A DNA stretch of 64,000 nt, from positions 1-64,000 of the forward strand of contig JAUXNG010000102.1 of the NCBI GenBank assembly GCA_030682835.1, in the 5' to 3' direction. This stretch comes from Hydrogenophaga sp. (GTDB taxonomy: Bacteria; Pseudomonadota; Gammaproteobacteria; Burkholderiales; Burkholderiaceae_C). The translations under genes and the position numbers were made by a program. Below, piece by piece: positions 50,088-60,110 of this stretch (position 1 is its first letter; every line of letters starts with the position of its first letter). Under the pieces are notes generated by a model, which had not been told where the DNA came from, ran no database searches, and was given only the letters and a program-made list of their open reading frames with translations.

Positions 50088-50437
50088 GTTGAGGACATCG
50101 GGCAGCCTCGTTCTCGCGAATGACGGCCAAGCCCTTGTGTCCCATCGCTCAAACGGCGCCTACCAGTTCAATAATGACCGGTAGGCAGCCGAAAGCGCTA
50201 GTTCAACAAGGGCTGTCGAAGGTCAGGGAACGCTGCATAGGAGCCCATGAGCTTGAGAGTCCGGTTCTGCTGCCGATCCGCACCACGACCAATATCTGCG
50301 GACTGAATCCCCAGCCCGGACCGACCGTAAGCTCCTGTTCGGGCTCCGACAGGTTCATCCGCACCCAAGTGCTGCCCATCGCATGGCGGCTGGCCAGTTG
50401 TTGCTGGTGTTTGGCGTCATCTCCCCTGGCGTCGCTT

Positions 50438-51487
50438 TCAGCCTCCCACCGGCATGATGTTCGCCACCGGCTCGGGCGCCAGCATCGTGCCATCGCGCAG
50501 ACCGCGGACCGTGGCGAAGGACAGCCACAGCACCACCATCGAGGTTGCGGCCAGCAGCAGCACGCCCGCGTTTTGCAGCGCGCCGTGCCAGCTGCTGCCG
50601 GGCTGCAGCTCGGCCAGCCGCAGGGTGAGCGAGGTGAAGGCCGCGAGTGGGAACGACAGCGCCCAGAACGCGATGCCGAAGGGCTGGGACGCCACGCGAC
50701 GCGCCACCGGCACCAGCAGCAGCAGCGTGAACAGCGCGATGCCCCAGAGCGCCTGCACCAGCACGATGGGCGCCTGCAGTTGCACCAGCACCAGGCCGAT
50801 GACCGAGGGCGGTGCCAGCGTGATGAACCAGGCGGGCATGAGGCGTTCGGGCAGCGGACTGTGCGCCAGGCGGCGCACCAGCACCAGCGTGAACACCACC
50901 GGCCACAAAAAGGCGCCGATGCCCAGCTGCGCGGCAGACCAGCCGTCGATGCCCAGCGGCAGACCACCGAGCGGCGCCACCACGTTGCCCACCACCGGAA
51001 TCAGCAGCACGGGCGTGACGCCGGGCCACAGCCCGGTGTTGCCCGCGCCCAGGCCGGGCTGACTGATGCCGGCAGGGGCCAGCCAGCGGCCGAGCACCCA
51101 GAGCGTGGCCCACAGCTGCGTGAGGCTGCCGGCCCACCACAGCACGCGCCACAGCGGTGTGAGTGGCCCGCTGGCACCGCCCAGCGCCACACCCACCGCC
51201 GCCATCAAGAGCAGCGACACCGGCACGGCGGCCACAAAGGCGTGGCGGGCGGGGTGCTTCAGGTCGTCGGCCAGGGCCTGCGGGTAGCGCGAGGCACGCA
51301 CACCTGAGGCCACGAGCAAGACACCGAACACCAGCAGCGCGAGCGCGCCCAGCACCAGGGAGATGCCGGTGGCCATGTCGCCCAGCGGGCCGGCCGCGCG
51401 GCCCCAGGCGAGCGACAGGCCGCACAGCCCCATGACCAGGGCGAACCAGCCGGGTGCGAGGAACTTCAGGGGGGTGGGGGTTTGCAT
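50438..51487 (-). CDS. TDT/SLAC1-family transporter-like membrane protein
   Basis: 349 aa, ~10 TM; FLAPGWFALVMGLCGLSLAWGRAAGPLG. Confidence 0.82.
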   Translation of the reverse strand: MQTPTPLKFLAPGWFALVMGLCGLSLAWGRAAGPLGDMATGISLVLGALALLVFGVLLVASGVRASRYPQALADDLKHPARHAFVAAVPVSLLLMAAVGVALGGASGPLTPLWRVLWWAGSLTQLWATLWVLGRWLAPAGISQPGLGAGNTGLWPGVTPVLLIPVVGNVVAPLGGLPLGIDGWSAAQLGIGAFLWPVVFTLVLVRRLAHSPLPERLMPAWFITLAPPSVIGLVLVQLQAPIVLVQALWGIALFTLLLLVPVARRVASQPFGIAFWALSFPLAAFTSLTLRLAELQPGSSWHGALQNAGVLLLAATSMVVLWLSFATVRGLRDGTMLAPEPVANIMPVGG

Positions 51488-51499
51488 GGCTTTTCTGGT

Positions 51500-52020
51500 G
51501 GGCGCTGGGCTTCGACAGGCTCAGCCCGAACGGTGGTGGGCTCAACCTGATCGGTGTTGGGCTCCGCCCGAATGGTAGTGGGCTCTGCCCGAACGGCGTT
51601 GGGCTCCGCCCGAACGGGGGAGGGCTCAGTCTGAACGGGGGTGGGCTCAGCGCATAGGGTGGGGGACACTGCCCGGTGGGGGGGGTGGATTCAGCTTGTA
51701 GGGTATCGCAGGTCGCTGGAACGGGGTTGCGATCTGCAAGGACCGGCCCGGTATGGGGCGCATGAGATGTCTCGGCTCTGCAGGGCTTTTCGGTTGGCAC
51801 TGGGCTTCGACAAGCTCAGCCCGAACGGTGGTGGGCTCAGCCCGAACGGTTGAAGCTCGGCCCGAACGGTTGAGGCTCGGCTTGAACGGTTGGGGCTCAG
51901 CTTGAACCGGTAGGGACTTCCCCCGAGCAATGGGCACCCCGAACGGGCGGGTGCTCGGCCCGCACTTCGATCGGCTCAGCCCGTGTGGTGTGAGCCCCGG
52001 CCGAGTGGTGTTGGCCCGGG
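51500..52020. repeat. Degenerate tandem array of ~20 bp units
   Basis: gggcttcgacaggctcagcccgaacggtggtgggctcaacctgatcggtgttgggctccgcccgaatggtagtgggctctgcccgaacggcg...; further units near 51795-51915 and 51955. Confidence 0.85.
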
Positions 52021-52049
52021 CCATGCGAGGAGCGCTCGGCCCCCAGGGC

Positions 52050-52277
52050 TCAGCGCGTGCTGCAGGCGATCTTGCTTTCGGGCACGCCGAAGGCCTTGAG
52101 GATCAGCGCCAGCGGGCAGAAGTTGGTGAAGCCGAACTGGAACAGGTTCAGGCCCACGAAGGCGGTGAAGGCGAGGAACCAGGGGCTCACGAACAGCGGG
52201 CTGGCTTCAACGCCGAGCGCCAGCGAAATCATGATGAACAGGCCGGCAATCACGCGGATATAACGCTCAACGGTCAT
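52050..52277 (-). CDS. DUF2892-family (YgaP-like) inner membrane protein
   Basis: MTVERYIRVIAGLFIMISLALGV...FTNFCPLALILKAFGV. Confidence 0.9.
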   Translation of the reverse strand: MTVERYIRVIAGLFIMISLALGVEASPLFVSPWFLAFTAFVGLNLFQFGFTNFCPLALILKAFGVPESKIACSTR

Positions 52278-52345
52278 TTCAAACTCCTTGAATAGAACAA
52301 CGACAGGGGGACAAAAAGGGGTGCGTCTCGCGGGCTTTCAGGCCC

Positions 52346-55300
52346 TCAGACAGCGGCGTCTTGCAACTGGTACTTCTTGCGGTACAGCGCAAAGTAGAGA
52401 ACCGGGATCACCACCAGCGTGAGCAGGGTGGAGACGGCGATGCCGAAGATCAGCGAGACGGCCAGGCCGTTGAAGATCGGGTCGTCCAGGATGAAGAAGG
52501 CGCCCATCATGGCGGCCAGGCCGGTGAGCGCAATGGGCTGCGCGCGCACCGCGGCGGACTGCACCACGGCGTCGGCGAAGGGCACGCCGCGCGCGGTTTC
52601 CAGCTCGATGAAGTCCACCAGCAGGATGGAGTTGCGCACGATGATGCCGGCCAGCGCGATCATGCCGATCATGCTGGTGGCGGTGAACTGCGCACCCAGC
52701 AGCGCATGGCCCGGCATGACGCCGATGATGGTGAGCGGAATCGGCGCCATGATCACCAGCGGCGTGAGGTAGCTGCGGAACTGCGCCACCACCAGCAGGT
52801 AGATGAGGATCAGGCCCACACCGTAGGCGGCGCCCATGTCGCGGAAGGTCTCATACGTGATCTGCCACTCGCCGTCCCACTTGACGGCGTACTGGCGGTA
52901 GGGGTCTTGCGGCTGGCTGATCCAGTACTCGCCGAGTTCGCCGCTGTTGGGCAGCGCGGCCGCGTTCATGCGCGAGCGGATGTCGAACAGGCCGTAGAGC
53001 GGTGAGTCGAGCTTGCCCGCCATGTCGCCCATCACGTAAGTGACGGGCAGCAGGTTTTTGGTGAAGCGGGGCTGGTCGATCACGCCGCGCTCCACCGTGA
53101 CCAGCTCGGACAGCGGCACCATGGCGCCGTTCGCGGCCTTCATGGGCAGCGCCAGCAGCGCGTCCAGCCCCACCTGCGCTTCTCGCGGCAGCTGCAGGCG
53201 CACCGGCACCGCGAACTTGGCGTGGCCGTCGTGCAGCCAGGCGGCGTCGGCGCCCGAGAGGGCGGCATGCACGGTCTGCGCGATCACCTGCACCGGAATG
53301 CCCAGCGACTCGGCGCGCTGGCGCTGGATGCGCAGGAAGGCGCGCGGCGCGGCTTCTTTCAGCGTGGTGTCGATGCCCACGATGTCGGGGGTGTCGGCAA
53401 AGGCCTGCGCCACGCGTTGGGCCAGCTCGGCGCGGCCCGCTTCGTCGGGCCCGTAGACCTCGGCCACGATGGGTGAGAGCACCGGCGGGCCGGGCGGCAC
53501 TTCCACCACCTTGAGGCGCGCGCCGTGCGCAGCGGCGATGCGCTCCAGCTCGGGCCGGTGGCGCTGGGCGATGGCGTGGCTCTTCTCGCTGCGGTCTTTG
53601 GCGCCGGCCAGGTTCACCTGCAGGTCGCCGCCCTCGGCGTCGGCGCGCAGGTAGTATTGGCGCACCAGGCCGTTGAAGGTGATCGGGCTGGCGGTGCCGG
53701 CGTAGCCCTGCACGTTGGCCACCTCGGGCTGCACCGCGATCCAGGCGGTGAGGTCCTGCAGGGCGGCGGCGGTGTCTTCCAGCGGCGTGCCGGCGGGCAT
53801 GTCGAGCACCACCTGGTACTCGCTTTTGTTGTCGAAGGGCAGCATCTTCAGCACCACCCACTGCACCAGCGTGAGCCCCACCGACAGCAGCAGCGCCACC
53901 ACGATTCCGGCCAGCAGCAGCCAGCGCTTGCGCGCGCTCTGCAGCAGCGGCGTGAGCACGCGGGTGAAGGTGTTCTGCAGGCCGCGTGTGAGCTTGCCGG
54001 GGCCATGGTCGGCGTGGCCCGGCCCGGTCTTGATGAGTTTCAGCGCCAGCCAGGGCGTGACCGTGAACGCGATGGCGAGCGAGATCGCCATGCCCATGCT
54101 GGCGTTGATCGGGATCGGGCTCATGTACGGCCCCATCAGGCCACTCACGAAGGCCATGGGCAGCAGCGCGGCGATGACGGTGAATGTAGCCAGAATGGTG
54201 GGGCCACCCACCTCGTCCACCGCACGCGGGATGATGACCGCCAGCGGCACGTCGGGCGTCAGGCTGCGGTGGCGGTGGATGTTTTCCACCACCACGATCG
54301 CGTCGTCCACCAGGATGCCGATGGAGAAGATGAGCGCGAACAGCGACACGCGGTTGAGCGTGAAGCCCCAGGCCCAGGACGCGAACAGCGTGGCGGTGAG
54401 CGTGAGCACCACCGCCGCGCCGACGATGATGGCTTCGCGCCGGCCCAGCGCCAGCCCCACCAGGATGATCACGCTGCCGGTGGCGAAGATGAGCTTCTGG
54501 ATCAGCTGGTTGGCCTTGTCGGCGGCGGTCTGGCCGTAGTCGCGCGTGATGCTGACTTCCACACCGTCGGGAATCACCGTGTTCTTCAGCTGCTCCAGGC
54601 GCTCGCGTGCGCCGCGAGCCACGTCCACCGCGTTCTCGCCGGGTTTCTTGCTCACGGTGAGGGTGACGGCGGGGTGGTTCTGGCCGGTCTGACCACCGGC
54701 TGCGGTGGCGGCACCGCCGGGCGTGAACCACACGTAGCGCTTCGGCAGCTGGGCGCCCATTTCCACCCGTGCGACCTCGCGCAGGAAGATGGGGCGGCCG
54801 TTGTTGACGCCCACCACGATGTCGCCCACGTCCTGCTCGTTGCGCAGGAACTCGCCGGTCTCCACGCTGAGCATGCCGGGTTCGCCCGCGGCGGGCGCGG
54901 GGTTGACCACGGTGCCCGATGGCATGGCCTGGTTGGCCGAGGCAATGGCGCCGTGAAGCGCCTGCACGCTGATGCCGCGCTCGCGCAGGCGGCCGGGCTC
55001 CAGCCACACCTGCACCGCCCGGCCAGGGCCGCCGATGGTGACCACCTCGCGTGTGCCCGGCACGCGCTTGAGCTCGGTCTCCACCGCATGCGCCACGCGC
55101 TCCAGGTCGAGCGCACTCTGCGCGTCCTGGGTCCACAGCGTGGCGGCGAGCACCGGCACGTCGTCGATGCCCTTGGGCTTGACGATGGGGGGCAACACGC
55201 CCAGGCCGGCGGGCAGCCAGTCCTGGTTGGCGTTGAGCACGTCGTACAGACGCACCAGCGCCTCGGTGCGCGGCACGCCCACCTGGAACTGCACGGTGAG

Positions 55301-55624
55301 CACGGCCACGCCGGGGCGCGAGACCGAGTAGGTGTGCTCGATGCCCTGTATCTGCGAGAGCACATGCTCGGCCGGCGCCGCCACCATCTTCTCCACGTCG
55401 GCACTGGACGCACCGGGGAAGGGGATGAGCACGTTGGCCATGGTCACGTTGATCTGCGGCTCTTCTTCGCGCGGCGTCACCAGCACGGCGAACAGGCCGA
55501 GCAGCAGGGCCACCAGCGCCAGCAGCGGCGTGATGGCATTGGCCTGGAAGGCGCGCGCCACGGCGCCGGAGAAGCCGAGCTTCTCGGGCGTATGCGGCGG
55601 GGTGTGGGAAGCGGGATGTGTCAT
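52346..55624 (-). CDS. RND (AcrB-type) efflux permease
   Basis: >1000 aa; PFPGASSADVEKMVAAPAE, ILVDDAIVVVENIHRH. Confidence 0.96.
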   Translation of the reverse strand: MTHPASHTPPHTPEKLGFSGAVARAFQANAITPLLALVALLLGLFAVLVTPREEEPQINVTMANVLIPFPGASSADVEKMVAAPAEHVLSQIQGIEHTYSVSRPGVAVLTVQFQVGVPRTEALVRLYDVLNANQDWLPAGLGVLPPIVKPKGIDDVPVLAATLWTQDAQSALDLERVAHAVETELKRVPGTREVVTIGGPGRAVQVWLEPGRLRERGISVQALHGAIASANQAMPSGTVVNPAPAAGEPGMLSVETGEFLRNEQDVGDIVVGVNNGRPIFLREVARVEMGAQLPKRYVWFTPGGAATAAGGQTGQNHPAVTLTVSKKPGENAVDVARGARERLEQLKNTVIPDGVEVSITRDYGQTAADKANQLIQKLIFATGSVIILVGLALGRREAIIVGAAVVLTLTATLFASWAWGFTLNRVSLFALIFSIGILVDDAIVVVENIHRHRSLTPDVPLAVIIPRAVDEVGGPTILATFTVIAALLPMAFVSGLMGPYMSPIPINASMGMAISLAIAFTVTPWLALKLIKTGPGHADHGPGKLTRGLQNTFTRVLTPLLQSARKRWLLLAGIVVALLLSVGLTLVQWVVLKMLPFDNKSEYQVVLDMPAGTPLEDTAAALQDLTAWIAVQPEVANVQGYAGTASPITFNGLVRQYYLRADAEGGDLQVNLAGAKDRSEKSHAIAQRHRPELERIAAAHGARLKVVEVPPGPPVLSPIVAEVYGPDEAGRAELAQRVAQAFADTPDIVGIDTTLKEAAPRAFLRIQRQRAESLGIPVQVIAQTVHAALSGADAAWLHDGHAKFAVPVRLQLPREAQVGLDALLALPMKAANGAMVPLSELVTVERGVIDQPRFTKNLLPVTYVMGDMAGKLDSPLYGLFDIRSRMNAAALPNSGELGEYWISQPQDPYRQYAVKWDGEWQITYETFRDMGAAYGVGLILIYLLVVAQFRSYLTPLVIMAPIPLTIIGVMPGHALLGAQFTATSMIGMIALAGIIVRNSILLVDFIELETARGVPFADAVVQSAAVRAQPIALTGLAAMMGAFFILDDPIFNGLAVSLIFGIAVSTLLTLVVIPVLYFALYRKKYQLQDAAV

Positions 55625-55634
55625 GGCGCCGTCC

Positions 55635-56819
55635 TCACTGTGCGGCCGCTGCGGGCACGGCACCCGCGAGGCCGGCGCGCACCGGGTCCAGCGCCACGCG
55701 GTCACCGGCCTTCAGGCCGGCCAGCACTTCCACGCCCTCGCCCAGCGCGGCGCCGGTGCGCACGGCACGCAAGGCAAAGCCGGCGGGCTGGCCTTCGCCG
55801 CGCGAGGCCACCACATACACCGCCGTGAGTTCGCCCCGGCGCAACACGGCCGAGGCCGGCACCACCAGCCGCTGGGCGCCGGACTCGGCTGCTGCCGTGG
55901 CCGGCGCGCCGACGAAACGCACGCGCACGCTGCGCCCCGGCACCTGCTCGGCGCCGTCGGCCGCGCTGAGGTCCAGGCGCCATTCCACGGTCTGCGACAC
56001 CGGGTCGGCCGCCGGCAGGCTGGCCTGCGCGGCGGGGCGCACCCAGCGGTCGGTGCCAGGCAGCTGGATCTCGATCTGCTGCGCCTGCCGCGCGAGTGCC
56101 TGCAGGGAAGCGGGCACGTGCACCACGGCACGGATGGGCTGCGGCGCGTACACCGTGAGCACCGGCGAGCCGGGCATGGCCAGCGTGCCGGCTTCGGCGT
56201 GCGTCTGCAGCACCCAGCCGTCATAGGGCGCGGTCAGGCGCGTGAAGCCCTGCGCCAGGGAAGACTGCGTCTGCCCCGCACGGGCGGCGGCAGCACCGGC
56301 CTGCGCGGCCTTGAACTGGGCCTGCGCGGTGTCCAGCGCCGCCTGTGCCACGAAGCCCTGCGCGCGCAGGTCGCGCGTGCGCTCGAAATGGGCCTGGGCG
56401 TTGGCCAGCTGCGCGTCGGCCTGCGCCACCCCCGCCTGCGCCTGCGCCACGCCGGCCTGCGTCGCCCGGTCGTCGATCACCGCCAGCACCTGCCCGGCCT
56501 TGACGCGGTCACCCGCCTTCACCGACAAGCTGGCGATGCGACCGCTGGCCTGCGCGGAGAGCGTGCTCTGGCGCACCGCCTGCAAGCTGCCATCAAAAGC
56601 CAGCGAAGATCCCGCGGTGTGAGCCCCCACGCTGACCACTGGCACCTGCGGGCCAGCCGGCGGCGCTTCGCCCGCTGCGCGCACGCCGCTCGCCATCAAC
56701 GACACCGCGGCCAGCACGGCGATCGACAGACCACCAGCCGCCAGAAGGCGACGGGGCGCCTGGCCCAACGCGAGAGCGCGAGTAAGCCCGATGGCGAGAG
56801 GTGTTTTTGATTGCGTCAT
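55635..56819 (-). CDS. RND efflux periplasmic adaptor (membrane fusion protein)
   Basis: SLSVKAGDRVKAGQVLAVIDDRATQA, barrel-sandwich/hairpin pattern; adjacent to RND permease. Confidence 0.94.
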   Translation of the reverse strand: MTQSKTPLAIGLTRALALGQAPRRLLAAGGLSIAVLAAVSLMASGVRAAGEAPPAGPQVPVVSVGAHTAGSSLAFDGSLQAVRQSTLSAQASGRIASLSVKAGDRVKAGQVLAVIDDRATQAGVAQAQAGVAQADAQLANAQAHFERTRDLRAQGFVAQAALDTAQAQFKAAQAGAAAARAGQTQSSLAQGFTRLTAPYDGWVLQTHAEAGTLAMPGSPVLTVYAPQPIRAVVHVPASLQALARQAQQIEIQLPGTDRWVRPAAQASLPAADPVSQTVEWRLDLSAADGAEQVPGRSVRVRFVGAPATAAAESGAQRLVVPASAVLRRGELTAVYVVASRGEGQPAGFALRAVRTGAALGEGVEVLAGLKAGDRVALDPVRAGLAGAVPAAAAQ

Positions 56820-56922
56820 GGCCGTGTTCTCCTGTACAGCCCCGAGTATAGACGTATACCCCTGGGAGTACAAGAAGGGCTTGCCTTTAGAGGGGGGGAC
56901 CCGTGCGCGGAAGCAGCCCTCA

Positions 56923-57290
56923 CCCCTGCCCTCTCCCAGAGGGAGAGGGGGTCAGACACTGCTTCTGGGCCAGGAATGAACGCGCGCGGCAGACGGTGAC
57001 TGTGGCGAGCGCCGACAGCCAGCGAATGGCTCCCGCAGGTGCTTCCCCTCCCTCTGAAAGATGGCCGACGAAAGGGCTCCCGCTTCGCCCCCTCTCCCTC
57101 TGGGAGAGGGCGGGGGTGAGGGCTCGCAGCCGAGAAGGCCCGCACTCGGCAGACGATGGCGTCGGCTCACGCAGCCAGCCAGCGAAAGGGTTCCCGCATG
57201 GGCTCCCTCCTCCTCCGAAAGACGGCCGGCGAAAGCGCTCCCGCTTCGCTCCCTCTCCCTCTGGGAGAGGGCTGGGGTGAGGGCTCTCCC
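56923..57290. repeat. Intergenic repeat block with three ccctctccctctgggagagggc-type units
   Basis: 56923-56955 (inverted), ~57090-57124, ~57254-57287; spacers also share cgaaagatggccg(a/g)cgaaag(g/c)gctcccgcttcgc. Confidence 0.85.
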
Positions 57291-57304
57291 CGGCGGTGCG
57301 CTGA

Positions 57305-58429
57305 TCAGGCGGCGAAGGGCACACGGGGGGCCACCGCGCAGAACAGTTCGTAGGAAATGGTGCCGGCCGCGGCGGCGACCTCGTCGGCCGTGAGCACGGC
57401 GCCGCTGGCGGAGCGGCCCCACAGCACCACCTCGGACCCGAAGCCCGCGGCGTCCAGCCCCGTCAGGTCGACCATGAGCATGTCCATGCTGACGCGGCCC
57501 ACCACCCGCGTGCGAACGCCGTCCACCAGCACAGGGGTACCCGTGGGGGCATGGCGCGGGTAGCCGTCGGCATAGCCGCAGGCGACCACGCCGATGCGCA
57601 TGGGCCCATCGGCGGTGAAGGTGGAGCCGTAGCCCACGGTGTCGCCGGCCTGCAGCTGCTGCACGGCGATCAGGCGGCTGGACAGCGTCATGGCGGGCTG
57701 CAGGTCCCAGTCGGCCGCGGTGCGCTGCGGGTGGTCGGGGGCGCCGCCGTAGGTGGCGATGCCCGAGCGCACCCAGTCGGCGCTCAGATGCTCGGTGGCC
57801 TGCTCGCCCGCCTCCACGCGCAGGGCTTGTGCGGCGTGGCGCAGGATGGCCGCACTGTTGCACAGCGTGCGCTCGCCCGGCAGATCGGCGGTGGCGGCCT
57901 CGAAGGCGGCCACCTGGTGGGCGATGCCGCGCGCGCCGTCGGCGTCGCTGAAGTGGGTCATGAGCGAGATTTCTTCCACCTGCGGCAGCGCGTTCAGCCG
58001 CGCCCAGGCGGCACGGAAGGCGGTGGGCGTGAAACCCAGCCGGTTCATGCCGCTGTTGAGCTTGAGGAAGACGCGGTGCGGCAGCTGGGTCTTGTGGGCG
58101 GCCAGCCAGTCGATCTGCTCGGTGCAGTGCACCGTGTGCCACAGGTGCAGGCGCGAGCACAGCTCCAGGTCGCGCGGCTCGAACACGCCTTCGAGCAACA
58201 GCACGGGGCCCCGCCAGTCGAGCGCGCGGATGCGCTGCGCTTCCTCCAGGTCCAGCAGCGCAAAGCCGTCCGCCGAGCGCAGCGCGTCGAAACAGCGCTC
58301 GATGCCGTGGCCGTAGGCGTTGGCCTTGACGACGGCCCAGACGCGGGCATCGGGCGCACGCTCTCTGGCGCGCTGGAGGTTGTGGCGGAGTGCATCGGCG
58401 TGCACGGTGGCGAGAATGGGGCGGGGCAT
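57305..58429 (-). CDS. alr: Alanine racemase
   Basis: [42 protein letters not shown] (PLP Lys motif). Confidence 0.96.
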   Translation of the reverse strand: MPRPILATVHADALRHNLQRARERAPDARVWAVVKANAYGHGIERCFDALRSADGFALLDLEEAQRIRALDWRGPVLLLEGVFEPRDLELCSRLHLWHTVHCTEQIDWLAAHKTQLPHRVFLKLNSGMNRLGFTPTAFRAAWARLNALPQVEEISLMTHFSDADGARGIAHQVAAFEAATADLPGERTLCNSAAILRHAAQALRVEAGEQATEHLSADWVRSGIATYGGAPDHPQRTAADWDLQPAMTLSSRLIAVQQLQAGDTVGYGSTFTADGPMRIGVVACGYADGYPRHAPTGTPVLVDGVRTRVVGRVSMDMLMVDLTGLDAAGFGSEVVLWGRSASGAVLTADEVAAAAGTISYELFCAVAPRVPFAA

Positions 58430-58617
58430 GGCGAACTCGACGTCGGCGTGGACATTCGGCACCCGGCGCAAACGCTTAAGACGCCGGGCGATGCCCCCGG
58501 AAACGCCGTGCTATAACCCGGCATCCTTGGAGACACCCGCTGACTTTCGCATAAAAAAGTCGACCCCAATTCTGCCCAGCGCCGGCTGGTGGGGACCGAC
58601 GTACAACAATCATCTCC

Positions 58618-59901
58618 ATGAAGCGCGGCTTCTACACCATCATGACGGCGCAGTTCTTCAGCTCGCTGGCGGACAACGCGCTGTTTGTGGCCGCCATCGA
58701 ACTGTTGCGAACCCGGGGGGCGCCTGAATGGCAAAGCGCCGCACTCGTCCCACTCTTTGCCCTGTTTTATGTGGTGCTGGCTCCCTTCGTGGGGGCTTTT
58801 GCCGACGCCCGGCCCAAAGGCCAGGTGATGTTCATCAGCAATGCCATCAAGGTGGTGGGCTGCCTGCTCATGCTCTGGGGCGTGCACCCGCTGCTGGCCT
58901 ACACGCTGGTGGGTCTGGGTGCTGCGGCCTACTCGCCCGCCAAGTACGGCATCCTCACCGAGCTCCTACCGCCCTCACAGCTGGTGAAGGCCAATGGCTG
59001 GATCGAGGGCCTCACGATTGCGTCGATCATCCTCGGGGTCTTGCTCGGCGGCCAGCTGGTGGGCCCGCTGCTCTCCGGGTGGCTGCTGGCGATCGACCTG
59101 CCGTTCTTCACCACCGGCGTCGACAACAAGGCCGAGGCAGCGATCACGGTGCTGGTGTTCATCTACGTGGTGGCCGCCTGGTTCAACACCCGCATTCCGC
59201 TCACCGGCGTGACGCCGCGCCCCATGCCGGCCAACCCGCTCGCCCTGCTGCCCGACTTCTGGCGCTGCAACAGCCGCCTGTGGCGCGACCGGCTGGGCCA
59301 GATCTCGCTGGCCACCACCACGCTGTTCTGGGGTGTGTCGGGCAACCTGCGCTACATCGTGCTGGCCTGGGCCGGCGCCGCGCTGGGCTATACGACCACG
59401 CAGGCGTCTTCGCTGGTGGGCGTGGTGGCGCTGGGCACCGCCGTGGGCGCCGTGGTGGCGTCGATGCGCATGCGCCTGGACCAGGCCACCCGCGTGATGC
59501 CGCTGGGCATTGCCATGGGCTTGCTGGTAATCGCGATGAACTTCATCGACAACGTGTGGGTGGCCGCGCCCTTCCTGGTGCTGCTGGGCGGCCTGGGCGG
59601 CTTCCTGGTGGTGCCGATGAACGCCCTGCTGCAGCACCGGGGCCACAACCTCATGGGCGCCGGCCGCTCGATCGCGGTGCAGAACTTCAATGAACAGGCC
59701 TGCATCCTGATCCTGGGCGCGGCGTACAGCTTCTCCACCGCAGCGGGCTGGTCGGCCTTCATGGCCATCACCGCCTTCGGCGTGATCGTGGCCGGCTTCA
59801 TGTGGATCATCGCCCTGTGGCACCGCCACAACCAGCGCACCCACCCCCACGAGCTGGAACGCCTGATGGAGATTGCCCGGCGCGACGACCTTCACGGGTA
59901 G
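58618..59901 (+). CDS. lplT: Lysophospholipid transporter LplT
   Basis: MKRGFYTIMTAQFFSSLADNALFVAAIELL, MFS. Confidence 0.95.
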   Translation: MKRGFYTIMTAQFFSSLADNALFVAAIELLRTRGAPEWQSAALVPLFALFYVVLAPFVGAFADARPKGQVMFISNAIKVVGCLLMLWGVHPLLAYTLVGLGAAAYSPAKYGILTELLPPSQLVKANGWIEGLTIASIILGVLLGGQLVGPLLSGWLLAIDLPFFTTGVDNKAEAAITVLVFIYVVAAWFNTRIPLTGVTPRPMPANPLALLPDFWRCNSRLWRDRLGQISLATTTLFWGVSGNLRYIVLAWAGAALGYTTTQASSLVGVVALGTAVGAVVASMRMRLDQATRVMPLGIAMGLLVIAMNFIDNVWVAAPFLVLLGGLGGFLVVPMNALLQHRGHNLMGAGRSIAVQNFNEQACILILGAAYSFSTAAGWSAFMAITAFGVIVAGFMWIIALWHRHNQRTHPHELERLMEIARRDDLHG

Positions 59902-60105
59902 CCCCCCGCGCCGCGCCTAAGGGCGCGTCACCCCCCAGGGGGCGATGCGAGTGGCCCGGCAAAGCCGGTTCCACCGCATCCTGAGTGAAGACACCTCACG
60001 CCGGAAGGGAAGTTGACCCGAGGGCACCGCGGAACCGGCTTTGCCGGGCAGCCAGTGCCGCCCCCCTCCGGGGGGGTGACGCCGCAGGCGGCGCGGGGGG
60101 AATCC
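59900..60105. repeat. Dispersed intergenic repeat, module A (inverted pair)
   Basis: ccccccgcgccgcgcctaagggcgcgtcaccccccagggggcgatgcgagtggcccggcaaagccggttccaccgcatcctg...caccgcggaaccggctttgccgggcagccagtgccgcccccctccgggggggtgacgccgcaggcggcgcgggggg. Confidence 0.85.
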
Positions 60106-60110
60106 AGATG

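Noticed and set aside
42850-50400. Prophage or integrative element
   Set aside because: No integrase, phage structural or conjugation genes and no tRNA target seen.
51500-52020. Possible CRISPR array
   Set aside because: Units are adjacent and degenerate with no unique spacers of uniform length and no cas genes nearby.
53525-55828. 767-aa plus-strand ORF
   Set aside because: Antisense shadow of the RND permease; low-complexity composition, no recognisable domain.
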